From the NCBI GenBank assembly GCA_964017195.1, contig OZ024900.1, positions 33,811,093 through 33,875,092 of the forward strand: a stretch of DNA of 64,000 nucleotides, in the 5' to 3' direction. Below, one piece after another: positions 21,701-36,700 of the stretch (positions are counted from its first letter, which is position 1; every line of letters starts with the position of its first letter). Below the pieces are notes generated by a model. The model was given only the letters and a program-made list of their open reading frames with translations, was not told where the DNA came from and searched no databases. The position numbers and the translations under genes were made by a program. This stretch comes from Siderastrea radians. Its lineage: Eukaryota > Cnidaria > Anthozoa > Scleractinia > Rhizangiidae.

Positions 21701-24700
21701 CTGCTACTTCGTGTTGTTTATTTTACCGTATGATATCCTACAACTTCGTTTGGTTCTTCAGTACGTTCACGCACGTGCTTGCTTGCGTGTTCACAGTTTC
21801 CGCCATGGCTTCGCCGCTTCTTGGTTCTGTTGGAGAATTCGACCCTGCTTCTGAAACTTTTACTGCGTATTTTGAAAGACTCGAACAGTTCTTCGTGGCC
21901 AATGATATAGGCCAATGTCCTGCTGATGCTACTGCGGCTGTTGTTCAAGAAGCCAGCAAGAAAAAGGTTGCCGTAATGATCTCCGTAATCGGAAAGAAAA
22001 CTTATGGCACTCTTCGTGATTTGTGCAGTCCCGAGAACCCGAAAGAGAAAACTTTTGAGGCCATAATTGAATTACTGCAGCAACATTTCAAGCCCAAGCG
22101 ATTGGATGTCGCGGAATCGTACAGGTTTCACCGATGTTTTCAGGAAGAAAATGAAAGCGTGTCAAGTTACAGCGCTCGTTTGAGACATCTGGCTTCGACT
22201 TGTAATTTTGGTGAATTCTTGAATCACTCGCTTCGAGACCAGTTCGTATGTGGAATTCGCAATCCAGCTACTCGAAAAAAACTCTTGAGTGAAGATCGTA
22301 CATTTCAGCAGGCACTCCAAGTGGCTATTGCCGACGAAGTAGCAGCCAAGGAGACGATGCAAGTCCAACATCAATTATCTCAACCGGTGAATTCAGTCAC
22401 TAAGGATCCTCTCACCTTGAGTTCCTCCTCCAGAGACAATTCACGTATACGGCCTTCTGCGCAACAAGTTCTTCGCCAAACTTCGACTTCGTCCCAACAG
22501 GCAGTTTCTTACGCATGTTTCTCCTGTGGGAATACTGATCATCTGAGATCTAAATGCAAATTTAGGAATGCTGTATGTCGCAACTGCAATACAAGAGGAC
22601 ATATCTCTCGAGTTTGTAAGAAGGGTGGAGTAAATGCTATGTGTATCGAAGAAGAGTCACCCGAGGAACAGTTATCCGATGAAGACGAGTTGTTTGTTGT
22701 GTATGATGTTAATGCCATGGTGAGATCTGAAATTTCTGTGCCACTGAAGATTGAAAACAATGATTGCCATATGCAATTGGACACTGGGTGCGCCCTCTCT
22801 CTGGCTCCAGCTACGTTCTTTAAAGAGGTTTGTCCTAATGTTGAAATGGAACCGACCAATGTTGTGCTGTCAACTTACACAGGTGAAACTGTGCATCCCT
22901 TGGGAGAAGCACGTGTGAATGTTGAGTACATGGGATCAAATTACTCACTTCCCTTGCTGATTGTGCGAGAAGGAACTTGTGCTCTGTTTGGTCGAAACTG
23001 GCTCATGGATGTCAAACTGGACTGGGAAAATTTGCCAGGCTTGAATCACATCGGATCCCTGCCATCATCATTCGCTTCTACAAACCCAGTTTCTACAGTA
23101 ACTGAGAAGCTGGAATCTGTTCTTGAACAATACAGTGAATTATTTCAGCCCCAACTTGGATGTTACACCGGGGAGCCAGTTGTGTTAAACGAAAGTAAAG
23201 GAGCCAAATTTTACAAAGCCAGACCAGTTCCATATGCTTTACAGTCAAAAGTGGAGAACACGTTGCTGAAAATGGAAAAAGACGGTGTGATTGAGAGAGT
23301 TACCTCTGCTGTTAGTGCTGCTCCCATTGTAGTGGTCGGGAAGAAAGAAAGTGATGAAGTTCGCATTTGCGGAGACTTTAGCGTAACATACAATGCACGT
23401 GCTAATGTGGAGACCTACCCTATGCCTCAGATTGAGGACATGCACTCAGCATTGAGAGGATGCACTGTGTTTAGCATCCTTGATATAAAACAAGCCTATC
23501 ACCAGGTACCAATTGCAAAAGAATCACAGCCATATCTTACAATTAACACTCACATTGGTTTGTTTGTATTTAAGAGACTGCCAAATGGTATCCATTCTGG
23601 TCCAGTTATTTTTCAAAGAATTATGGACAGCTTACTATCTGACATTCCAAAGGCTGTGTGTCGTCTGGATGATATCCTGGTTGCTGGCACAGATGAGGAG
23701 GACCACCTTCGCACGCTCTCCCTAGTTTCGGAACGACTTCTCGGTGCCGGTTTCAGGCTCAACAAGAACAAGTGCAAATTTCTTCAATCGTCAGTGGTTT
23801 ACATTGGTCACAAGATAGATGGAGAAGGGTTACACCCCACTGAGGATAAACTTGCAGCCATCCGTGATGCCCCCAGACCTAAAGATGTTACTGCCTTGAA
23901 GTCTTTTCTGGGACTCATAATGTTCTATTCACGTTTCATGCCTCACCATTCTACTGTGCTGGCACCCTTACACAACCTGCTTAAGAAAGATACCCCTTGG
24001 AGGTGGTCTAAAGTTGAAGACGACGCATTTGTTGCTGCAAAGAAACTGATACTTGACTCACAGACTCTGATACATTATGATCACACATTGCCTCTCTTCC
24101 TTTCATGTAATGCTTCATCTTATGGGGCTGGAGCTGTTCTGTCTCATCAAATCGATGGACAATTTCGACCTGTGGCCTTTGCTTCTTGTACCTTGACCCA
24201 CGCCCAGCAAAACTACTCCCAGTTAGAAAAGGAGGCTTTCAGCATTATCTTTGGATTAAAACGATTCCGACAGTATTTGTATGGTCGTCCCTTCACGATC
24301 TTAACGGATCACCGACCTTTGCTGACTCTCCTAGGTCCCCAGAAACCTGTCCCTGTTCATGCAGCTGCTCGACTTCAAAGGTGGGCTCTTATCCTAGCTT
24401 CGTACAATTACAGAATTGAGTACCGTGGGACTGTAGCACATGCAGATGCAGACAGCATGAGTCGTCTTCCCTTACCTCAGACATGGTGACCCAGATGTGA
24501 AAATGTTGAGTGCTACTTCTTGGATACTGAGGTTGTTACTAATGTGACCAGTCAGATGATCAAGAAAGAGACCCAGGTGGATCCAGTGTTGTCTAAAGTG
24601 TACAATTACATCATAAGTGGTTGGCCAAGTGTAGTGTACCCCACACTTGTACCATTCAAGACCAAACGAGATGAACTGAGTACCCAGCAGGGTTGCATAT

Positions 24701-27700
24701 TATGGGGTGCTCGGGTTATTGTTCCTCCTTCGCTCCAAGAGAAGGTTTTGCAAGAACTGCATGACACTCATCCCGGAATCTCCCGAATGAAAGCATTGGC
24801 AAGATCTTACGTGTGGTGGCCCTGTATTGATTCTCACATTGAAAGAACTGTTTCTTTGTGCAGTACCTGCCAGTGTATGAGATCAGACCCTCCTACTGCT
24901 CAAATTCATCCCTGGATATTCCCAACTAAGCCATGGTCTTGTATTCATGTGGACTTTGCTGGACCAGTCTCTGGTTGCACTTACCTTGTTGTGGTTGATG
25001 CCTATAGTAAATTCCCAGAGGTGGTCAAAATGAACAGTACCACAGTTCGAACCACCATAACAGCATTGCGTGACATCTTCAGCAGGCATGGTCTTCCAGA
25101 AATCATTGTGTCGGACAATGGGCCACAGTTTACTGCTAAAGAATTTCAACAGTTTTGTTCTAACAATGGAATTTTGCACCGCACATCAGCAACATACAAA
25201 CCATCCACAAATGGTCAAGCTGAAAGAGTTGTGCAGATTTTGAAATCGGTCATTAGGCAAGCCCAGCTTACTAATACTGATGTAGCTACCGTACTGGCTA
25301 AATATTTACTGGTTTACCAAAACACGCCACATTCCACTACTGGTGAATCACCCTCCATGCTTCTCATGGGCAGGAGACTTCGAACTCGCTTGGATTTGCT
25401 AACCCCTTCAGTTGAAAAACATGGAGAATCTCGCCAGTACAGCACCATGGTGAGTCGCACTGCAAAGAGAGGCCTCCGCCAGTTCAATGCCGGTGATACT
25501 GCCCTGGCCCGTAATTATGGGAGGGGAGAGAAATGGGTGCGTGGGATAATCAGTGAGGTCCTAGGTTCCCGACATTACATGGTCAAGGTGGCAGGTGGTT
25601 TGTGGAAACGACATGTGGACCAACTTCTGAGTCGCCCTGTAGAAGTCACCCCAGCGTCTAATTCTTCAGAGTTTGAACAACACTGCTCTGTGCCATTTGA
25701 GACGCCCTCCAATATGGACCAATCAGGCGACATAGTCCCTGACTCAACTATTCCATCTACCCCGGTTCCTCCCACGTCAATGCTGGATGAGTTCCCTTTG
25801 ACTGGCAATAGTGAGGAGTTTAGTCTTGAAAGACAGTTAACAGGAGTTTCCAGACATATTGCTGATTCGGATACTGCCAATGTAACTCTAACTAGTCCCT
25901 TGCCAGAGAATTCTGATTCTGCTGATGTTGATGATACTTTGCTAGTTCACTCGAGTTTCCCCGGTGAAAATCTCGTTTCTACTAATACTGAAAAACGTTA
26001 TCCTACTAGGGCAACACGTAGGTCACCAATCTACTTGAAAGATTATGAATTGAAGTGATGTTACAAGTTGACTGTTAATATTGAGAACTGTCTCCTTTAA
26101 GATTAAGAAACTGTTCACTTTCCTTTAGAGAGGGGAGATGTTATATCATAAGCTTTGTTATGCGCTTGCGCAGTAGCTGAGTAATGAGGATCAGATTAAA
26201 ACCGTGTTGAGTTCGCATGCTTCGTGTTCATTCTTCGGTCTTGCTGAGATACAGTTCACGGGTTACAACAGTAACCTTGCTTTGCCATATAACACTACAT
26301 TACCTCCCCCTTAACAGAACCTGGCACCGTTAAGATTAATGGCCAGACTCACAGCACAACAAAGTTTGCAACATTACATGAAACAAAATGTGGCATGCAT
26401 CCATAATTGATTTGTCCACGCCATTCAACTCCAGAAGTAGTGCAATGAAGAAACTGTGTGCTATGTTGGACTTTTTGCCTGGACCTTTGATCTTGTACAG
26501 TAAAATACATTTGTAGACTTTGGCAGTTTTCAAGCAAGAATTTATGTAGGATTTCTTCTTCATAGGTTCAGTGTTGTCTACGTAATCATGCTCATCCAAG
26601 GAGTGGGGACACTTTTACCCTGGAACATGTTCATAACTGCACATGCAGTAAGTATTATAATAATTTGCTAATAATAATCATTTAACAGATAAGGTTTCTT
26701 TTGATGTGGATGTCGAAACATTGGGTATTTTGAGGGGCGAACGATGAGAAGAACGAAGGGACAACAATCTGGTCGCAAATTACCGGTTAATTTTAGCGGT
26801 GTTGCGTTTAAATATTCACGTCACCTTCTCGTGTATTTGTGTCTTCCACCGACTGAGCTTTATACCCGCGAATGTGGTAATTTTGTAAGATGCACTGCAT
26901 GCTACGCTTTGTGTTGTAGAACTCGCGCAACTTCTTAAGTTTTTCAGTGGATTCTGAACAGTAGTTTGTTCTTCAAACAAGTTTAAAAACAGTAATAATA
27001 AATGAACAAAAGAAGAGAATTTAATAAAAAGAGAAAATAAAAAGTAACTGAAGACAGATTCGAACCAGCGACTATTAAGAGTGTAAGGTCGCCGCATTAG
27101 CTGACTGAGCTAGCTCGACATTTTTGAAATTTGGTTTATATAGTTAAAATACACTGCATACCTCGCTTCCTGTTGGGGAACTCGTCCACCTTCTAAAGAT
27201 TTTCAGTGGATTTTGAACAGTGGGTTTTTTTTTAAACAAGATCGACAGCGGCAGATATGGTAGGAATCAACTTAGTTGCGATGGCGATTGAAACGTATGT
27301 TTAAATCATGGTTGATTCTCGGTATTCTCTTCGTTTTTTTTTTCGCCGCAATATGAAGTTTGTATCGCGCGGCATATGCATGTGACACCACTTTATTTCC
27401 TGTCATATAGGATAGGAAAGTGCTTATTTGCGAGGAAACTGAGCTGCTCAACAAACGTTTATATGCAAAGATCAGTGATTTAATTAGATAATCACTCGAA
27501 AAGCAGCTTTCTTACCGCTTCGTTGCATTCATTTCATTGTTTACAGAAACAAAGAACTCTGGTTTCTTTTGTTTCTGTTCTTTTACAAACGACGCCGACT
27601 TGACTTTTTGGCCTCGTTTTTCTCGAAAACGAAGCGAAAATCAGTGAAAAAATTATCTGGGCAATGTTCTATGAATGAAGGGAAGGTCACATGCAAAAAT

Positions 27701-30700
27701 TCAGGCAGTTTTGAGCAAAATGAAAAAACGGCCTAAAATTCGACATAAGACGGTTATGCTCTCAGCCCTTCATTTGTTGTAAACCAGTATCTGACAAATG
27801 TACTGGCTTAACATGCCATGGGACCCATCTGCTTGCAAACTGATGACAGTTCAGTTAGATTAGAAAAAATTTTCCAGCCCTACTTGCATCAGCTATTCTT
27901 GTAGCATTTGTGTACTGTAATTTAGTGTGTACTGGGTTTTCTTATCGGTCCTTTTCAAACTTTTTCCAACCAAATCAAGCATAAAAAATTGGTTGATTGG
28001 TTGTAAAATTATTGTGGCGATCGACACAGTCCTGATTTAAGTTTATACTGGTAACTGCATAACCTGATTGCACACATTGAAGAAATCTGACTTTGTCTTA
28101 TAAGAAGTAATTTTGAATTCATTGACATTGTAGTTGACAGTATTTTCTTTGTTACAGTATTTTCAACAAAAGTTAAAAAGAAGCAGTTGGGATCACGACT
28201 TTGAGAATTACTTCTCAATAGCGGCCATGGGTCCAAATGTTGTTATGTTCTTGCTCAACACTCTTTTTAAACACAAGTAAGAATTTTTTTTACATATATT
28301 GGTACTGTAGTATTTTGACATCTTCAACCATCAGGGAAACAACAAATTAATCAATTACTAGATAAGAAAGTTTAAAGTGCTACTACAATGAAAATTTCTT
28401 GTTTTGTTTTCAACTTTTTTAGACTTCAAACTGTTCAGTAGATGCCATATTATATGAATCGCGATACATATAATATGGCTTACAAGGCCCAGGCTTACAA
28501 GGCCCATATAATATGTGCTTACAAGGCCCAGGAATATATGTCCGAAAACCGCGTTAAACCCGTCCGCCATTACTCAGTTCGCAAAAGAGAAGCCCACAAA
28601 TTTCATGGAAGCGGTCCTACCTCTAACCACGTGAATTTTGCTCGTAACGTAGAAGTCTCAACCATCGCCACGAAGAGTATAATGAAGAGTCGAAAATAGA
28701 GAGCCAAACATTGCATTATATGGATGTTTTTTCCGTCAAATTTGTCGTCCAGTTCTTTTGAGAGGAAGCCGTCTCAAACAATGCAAGAATGGATCAAGAA
28801 GCCGAACAAATATCCCAATTATCCCAAATCACAAACGCTGAAATCCTTCCAATAATACAGATTTAACTGTTTCGCATGTCTGTCGTGTTGGGGTCCGTCA
28901 GCTGTTTCTTACTCTTGCTTTTTTTCTTGCCGACACGGGTTGAGTTTGTTAGCTTTTGTTGTTGTTATGTTCACAGATTTGTTGCAGTATCCTAAATAAT
29001 AAATCCTATAATAATAAGCTCTCCCTCCTAAAAGAAAAGCCCACATAACGCTAAATGAAAGGTTTTAAAATAACTATAGAGAGCCCCAAGGCTAACATAC
29101 ATTCAGAATTTTATAGATGAGACAAAAGGTCGAGGAAAATAAATTCATGTAAACAAAGTGATGTAGCGAATCGCCTGGCGTGTAATTGTGCGAACACGGT
29201 AATCTTACTACCTAGTAAACAAGGAAATGCGAATTAATATAGATAAACTCTAATTTATCATCAGAAGTCTAGGTATAAACAGTGGAATTCGCCGTCACAT
29301 CGAAAGCGTTACTGAGAGATGTGGTTACCTCGAACGCGGTGAAATGCTCAAGAAATCAGTTATAGCCAACTTTGGGAGCTCGCCACGCTGTACAGCAAGA
29401 GAAATTAATTGAAATATAAAAGAGTTATATTATTAGGAGCTGGCTACGCGGTGTACGCGGAGAGAGATAAATTGAAATGTAAGAGGGCTGTTGGGAGCTG
29501 GCTACACAGTAAAAAGAACAAGCAATACACAGTACAGGTTTGTTATGGTCGATTAAGCTTGGTTGTTTATATTTTCACGTTATATGTGGCCGAGTAATTC
29601 AAAGAAATTTCGAGTGATATTCTCGTTTATAGAACGAGGAATACACGGTGCTGTTCTCTTATCCACTAGTTTTAATATAGGAACTTCAAATAATATTCTT
29701 TTAGCGGAAGTTTAAGTGGGGAACGTTTATAGTACGCGGAATACACGGTAATGTTTTCCTATTTTCTGCTTACCACGTACAACGTACCAAGTTGAATAAA
29801 AATAATTTCTGCGTATCGCGGAGCCGGCTTGGCGGTGGCACAGAAAATAGTTCATGTGAAGGGGCATACATTACGCAGTTAAGCCAAAATCTGTTGGGAC
29901 TTATACATGTATATGCACAAGACAACCATCTTAGGTGTGTGAGGAAATGTGTATCTTACTGTACATGTGATGTTAGCACAGACGGCATAGAAATATTTGC
30001 TCACCATTCGACGATCCCGCTCAGATATGAATGTTGATGTTTTTCTCCCTGATGGCTGGAACTGATCCTGGTTTTAAATATGTCCTTGTACCTTTCTTAT
30101 AAAATACTTGAGTAAAACATTCAGCCGTAAAAATGCACGGAGTAAACAGTGTCCAACAGGATTGAAGTCCTTCCGGTCAGCCACGCAAACGAAGCCTTTC
30201 CGTTTAAAATAAATGTACCCACTCGTCGGTGAACTGTGAATGGAAATTTCCTATTCATCGATGCTTTCTTTGCCGTAATCTTCAACAACAGAGTGCCAAC
30301 CACGCATACTGCAGCTCAAAATCGAAGAAATGAATCTTGCTAATCCTCACACCTCTCCAAATGCATAAGAAAGTAGCCACGTTTGTTTTGTTGCGTTGAG
30401 ACTTCTACTTCACTTCCTCTGTGGGCCAACTCGGCCCAACTCGTCCCGGTCATTTTTGAATTGAGTAATGGCGGCAAGCCGAATTCGAAAATTACAGTTA
30501 AAATAATCGGACTTCCCGTACGAATTTCGACTTTAAACTTTGCACGGTGAGTAACATGTACTTATATTTTCGAAATATGGTGAGAACAAAAAATTCATAT
30601 TTTTCATCATAGTAGCACTTTAAGTAATCAGTTGTTAAAATTAGTTGCTAAAAAGTGCCTGTTTGTTCATGCAGGAAACATTAATCTTGTTTCAGATGTT

Positions 30701-33700
30701 TCACTAAATAATATTTATGTTAATTGAAACTACTGATTCAAGGCACATTTTGGGTGAAAATAAAAAGCTATTTCACATTTATGCATTTTACCCTCCTTAT
30801 CTCTGACATGCTTGAGTGCCATGCTACATTTTTCAAATGTCACATAATGACCTTAAACACTCCTTTTATCCAAGGAGACGGTCAGCAATACATGTGACCC
30901 ATATAAACCTAGTAAAACGACCTAGCTTGCCCCAAGTGCATCTAAAGTGTAAAGCTCATTAGTTAGAGCATCCATCCAACAGTGCTCAAAAAGTCATGGG
31001 TTTGACAGCCAGCCATTAGGGGCTCAGATATTGTCTGATGAACATAATCCACTCGGCAGATGGTTTCTTTTGTAGGACCATTCTCATAACAAATTGAGTA
31101 CAATAATAATATTGTTGTAGTATAGCTTGAGTGATGGGCGAGAGTGAATCCATATGCTTCCACGTGTTTTAGCAATATAACTGTATTCTTCTTTCAGGGT
31201 TTCTCTTCAAGTCAGAATGCTCACATCAGTTTGTATTATGACCCTGTGCTTCGTTGCGACGACCATACTTGTCATCATTGACACGGCAGATTGTAAGTAA
31301 AAAAGAAGAGCACGGGGATTCCCAAGCATTAAGTATGTGGGTTACAATGCTTGAGAAGAATTGAGTCAATTCTCAACTCAATTTTCTCACTCATGATGGT
31401 GGAGTCTCAATACTTGACTGACAATTGACCGTTCCAACATACGAGGCCTTGGTAGCTCAGTTGGTTAGAGCATCACACTAGCTGTTAAGGTCAGGTGTTC
31501 AAATCCCATCCAAAGCTTCATAATGTTTTTCAGGCTTAATCGCAATTCTTTTAATTCTATACTGTCATCACTACGAGGATCATTTTCTTCATTTGATTTC
31601 ATTTCCACAGTTCACATAAATTATATGATTTATCATATATTCATTGTCATCTCAATACTCAATTCTTGCAAAACTGGTCAGGAGTAACAAGAATCATCAA
31701 GTTGAGGTTTAAAACTTGAAAGAGACTGTCAGTTTGCATTTGCACAGTATAGTATAGGAAAATTGTAGTGTTTCAATGTTGCTATTTATTTTACAGGGAC
31801 AACAGAATTCTTTTATATCACCATTGGAACCATTGTCATTATTAACAGTGAGTTCTGTTATACTACTACTCTTTTAAAGCGGATTCTAGGTTGAATTCCT
31901 TTGTTTTAGTTCAGGCAGAGAACAAAAGAAATCTTTCACGCATCACTTGAGCGAGTTCAGTTCAACAACACTTTTCACGCAAAAGTAATACCCTAATTCT
32001 TCAAATTTTAGATCTCAGGTAAAGAAATAAGTGCGCAACAGCGTTCCTCACATGAAAACCAGCCTGTGTGCCAATGTTCAGCTAAATAGGAGCAATTTCG
32101 ATTTTAACCTCAAATCGTCACTTACGCCCTTTTTCCACCGGGCCCTTCAATTTTAAAAAGCCACATGTTTTCACCTAAAAAAGCGAAAGCTCATCCCATG
32201 CCCGCTTTGGCAGACCAATATTTTAGCGTTGGTCTCTTTGTGATTGAGGACAGCTGTCTGTTTATTTTCCATCTAGTGAGTAGTGCTGTGTACCAGGGTG
32301 GATTGTTTGGAGTTTGTGGAATGATGCCTCAAAAATACACTGGAGCTGTTATGACAGGACAGGTAATTCACTTGGCTTTGATTTCCCAGAAAAGTAACTT
32401 CCATACCTATGGTTACCTCACTCAAAATTTAAGGATGCCACCCCCTCCCCTCCCCCCTCCTGCAGTGTGCTAAGGGATAAATGTCACCAGCTTTCAGCTA
32501 AGTATCCTTAATCTTGCTGATTCCCATTGCTTTGTCAGACATGACATGCATACTATCCTGTAAAAAAATATTCACCTCTACTTGTCACCAGGAAGATTTA
32601 AATCAGTTCTCTGACACTTCATCAGTTCATTGTTTCTAGCATTTGTGTGTCAATTTTCTCTTAGTGCTAATTCTCAAGTGTGACACTTGGCATTAAAAAG
32701 TAAACTAAGTTAATGTTTGATTAATATTCAAAATTGTTGAATTTTATCTCTCCCCTCCATTCTTTCTCAAACCCGAGTATGAATTTTATTCATAATAATT
32801 CAATTGAAACGGTTACCATGTTTTTGTTTTCTCTCAAAATAGGGTGTTGGAGGCACATTTGCTGCTCTGGCCAGTATTTTCTCTCTTCTAGGTAAGGTTG
32901 TGTTGACCACAAAACTGCAAGCTACATCACAGTTTTGACCATTTTGTCATTCAATAAATTGTCACTATATAATATTATGCCCCTACAAGCTTAGGTGCCC
33001 TCAGTAAAATGCCATCCAAGCATGGCAGATATCCAGATGTATGTGCAGCTAGCCATATTTTGAAAAGTGAAGCAGATCTTCCGCAGGCAGAAAGTTTGAA
33101 TCGCAAGAGAGTTTCAAAAGTGTTTTTTGGATCTTCTCCTTCCCTGGAAGAGATGTTCCAATACTTGATACTCTTAAAATATTTCTTTCAGTGACTAGGA
33201 TATCCAGAGGTTTATTGAGGATTTTAAAATAGATACTGGACTTGAGTGATTTCTGTTGTTAAATACAATTGTTCATTTTTTATTGTTTAGGAGGAAAGGA
33301 TGCCTTGAGCTCTGGTTTTGGTTATTTCATGTCAGCTGCTGTAGTGTTAACCCTTTGTCTTGTGACCTACTTTTTGCTACATAGATTGGTAAGTAGCGCT
33401 ATACCCCCCCCCCCCCCTCTTCCCAATTCCTTATCACCCACCCCCTTGCACCTTCAATTCTTCAGAAATCACTTTGTGTTTGCTACATGTACTCTGGGCA
33501 GGTAAACACTAAAATGCAACCCTGCCGTACATGTAACTTAAACCAAATTGCATTTTAAATAACCATGTGTATATAAAAAAATACTATCAAGTAATGCCAG
33601 TTTCAAGGAATTAATAGTTTGTCATTTGTTTCAGAAATTTGCCAGACATTATATTGCACCACATGAGGAAAGAAAAGAAATAAGTAAGTAGTGCTTTGGA

Positions 33701-36700
33701 AACAACTCTCCCCTTTCAATAATGAAAAGTTGCAAAATAGTACTAATACTTCATTTTCCATTTTGTATTTCTTCAGAGTTTCCAAGTGTTCAAGCTGATC
33801 AGATTGAAAGACTTGCACACTGGCAAATACCATCTTCTAAAAGATCAGGAAACTACAAACATTCCACACTAAGTAAGAATAAAACAAGATCTTTATTAAT
33901 GGTCAAATCACCAGAAATTTCCATTAGGTTTCATTGGCATGGTTGCACTTAATGATTTTATGTGCAGATTCAAAAGTTAGAACCTCTTTGAACAGCATAA
34001 TCAACAGTAGCACAGGAAAGTACTGTTCAATAGCTTTCATTTGAATGGTCGCAATTAACGTTTTAAGCCCTTAAACAGTGATGAAAATGAAATCTCTTTG
34101 CATTATTAACAGTTAAAAACATTTAAGTGATAAGAATAAAGATAATGACCACCAAGAATAAGATGTCTGGATATTTAGACAAATTCTCCTCACCAGTTCC
34201 ATAAGAAATGTATGGAGAAGAGTTATGAGAATATGCATTTTTTATCAGGGCTTAAAGGGTTAAATCCATTAAAGAATAACCTGCTGCTCTCATTTTGAAT
34301 GTTAAGGTTTGGATCATGAAGCCCTGCTTGGCGTAAAGGTTCATCCAGAAGAAGTAGAAATTCACAGGAATGAACGACCACCATTTCTGTTGATTTTTAA
34401 ACAGGTGAGAAGAATATTGAGCTTACTCTGTGCAATCTGTATCATTGTTTAACTCTTTCGCTGCTGACTATTTCATGACCTTGCTGCTCTCCACTGCTGA
34501 CATTTTCCCGCGAAATGTAAACAACCAAAGAAGGCAAAGCTGTTCACTTAAGCATCGATTTAAATGTACTAGTCGTTCAATAGTCCTAAACTAAAGTATT
34601 TCCTCACATCAAACAACACTTAAGACTTCGAATAAAACCGAACTGACTTTATTCAGGTGAAAAAAAACTGGCTTTTTCAGAATGTAATTTACAGGTCAAC
34701 ATCAATAAATATGATGCAATTGTCATGAGGTGAGAACACTCAGAACATACCTATGCTTTGGATCCCCAAGTTTCACATGCAGAAGATTGCTACGACTTCA
34801 TTGGCATATATAAACAAAGAAAGTTCACAAAATCCTTTCTCATTTTGATGCGAAATGTGATCGTCATGGAGTCGCTATCACGCTAGAATGTGAATTATCG
34901 AAGATTCTTCGTCTAGAAAACAATAGGACACTGTATCTCAGAAATAGTAATGCTTATAGTTCAGGAGGGTATACAGAGCAATTTCAATGCAGTAACTCCC
35001 CTATAAATCCTATGGGGGGGGGGGGGGGGGTGTCATTATGTGAGATTGTTTACATTGCCAAGAATACTCGGCATTTGCACTGGGAATTCCAAAACCGTAT
35101 GTTGAGAAAACTCGACATCCTCAGCGAACTAATTAAACAATCATGGCTTGACATTTTGTTTATACCTTGTTTCTGGTAACAGTAAAAATGTCTGGATTGG
35201 CTTATAAAAACCCCAATCACTTTTCAGTGCTCAATTTTAAATTTTTATCCTCTTTTTTTTTCAGATCGCAAAAAATGGTTTATCAGTTGCTCTTGTGTTT
35301 TTTGTGACGTTAGCAGCATTTCCTTCCCTGACAGCAAGGATACAGTCTGTAAACAAAAACGATGGCTCAGACTGGACAAGTTAGTGCATAATTATCTTTA
35401 TTGTCACATCTGTGATGTTTATTAGAACCTTAGCTAGGGAGCTGTTCCCAATATCCTAGTGTGGCCAGTGTAGAGAGGTATTTAAATCAATATCATTTTT
35501 GCCAGTCCTAACTATTTGTTAATTCACTTCTTTCTCTTTTTAAGGTACCTATTTTGTGCCAGTAACTTGCTTCCTGCTGTTTAATGTTGGTGACTTTTGT
35601 GGCAGATTAGCAGCATCCTTTGTACATTGGGTATGTAACTGTTGTTGTTTTTGTCACTGATACAGTACAATGCCCACTCAGTGAGCATTCACTCTCTCAC
35701 TTGCACACTAAAACTTGTTGATCAACTCTAGTTAAATTCAATGTGCCTCTTTCTCCATTCCAAATCAATTTTGTGCCAGAAAACGGCTTATTAAGGTCAC
35801 AGTTACTCAGTATAACTGCATGTAGGAAAGAAATGCAAACTGCAAAATGTGAACAAAAATCAATCATTTGGAAAATCACTGTTATTTTCACCTGTAACCT
35901 TAACTGCCACCCATGTGTCCCCTTCTGTCCCTTTCCCCTTACATGTAAACACTGTTAACCGTTTAAGTCCGAAGAGTGAAAAGCATCTAATTTCTCCTTA
36001 CAACATCCCTACTTGATCAAACATACAGGTTACAAGAGTAAAGGAAATGATCACCAAACATGAAATGTCTTGATGTTTGTGCAAATTCTCCCATCTAGTG
36101 CCATAAGAAATATCTGGATCTAACACTAAGGAGAACATGCATATTGACACTGGGGATTAAAGGGTTAAAATGTAGAAGGTAGTATTAAGGTTGGGTGGGC
36201 AAATTTCAAGGGCAAGGGAATGAATAATAAACTATGTTTCACCTTGTTTTACTGATGTCTGGCTAATACTCTTTCAGCCTGGTAAAGATGGTGTATTGTT
36301 GCCAGCTCTCTGCTTCTTAAGAATCGTCTTCCTTCCACTGTTCGCATTCTGTAATGCACAGCCAAGATCTGCTCCTGTGTTTTTCGATGAGGATTACTTC
36401 CCTATTGTATTCATGGTGCTGTTTGCCATCTCTAATGGTTATTTGGGAAGCTTGTGCATGATATATGGACCATCGTAAGTTGAATATTATTTTGTTATTA
36501 TCAATTATATGTTGAGTGTCTTTGTATCAGTGGTTTCCATTGTTATATGTTGTAGCCATCTTTGTTAAGTGTTCACTTGTTAATCTTCTTTTCAGTGACA
36601 TGCAAACTGAAGTTTAAAGTTTAACCAACAGACTCCTCAGTCATACTCTTATGTCAAGAACCCCTTTGATACAGTCAACCCATTCATATGACAAGATAGT

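Larger units (their letters stand above)
21530..26275 (+). mobile_element. Ty3/gypsy-type LTR retrotransposon, near-complete
   Basis: LTRs are at 21535-21666 and 26139-26270, each 132 bp, TGTTAT...ACAACA. A perfect target duplication GTAAC lies at 21530-21534 and 26271-26275. A primer-binding site follows the left LTR and a polypurine tract precedes the right LTR. The interior codes gag, protease, RT, RNase H and integrase in one frame, broken by one TGA. The two LTRs differ at about 2 positions, so the insertion is young. It sits in the transporter's first intron, in the same orientation as the gene. Confidence 0.95.

Noticed and set aside
27054..27119. functional tRNA-Lys on the minus strand
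   Set aside because: The anticodon loop and B box fit, but the acceptor and anticodon stems do not pair.
32165..32473. 102-codon frame as a separate gene
   Set aside because: It overlaps the transporter exon at 32277-32362 and reads through intron on both sides; only the exon part is coding.
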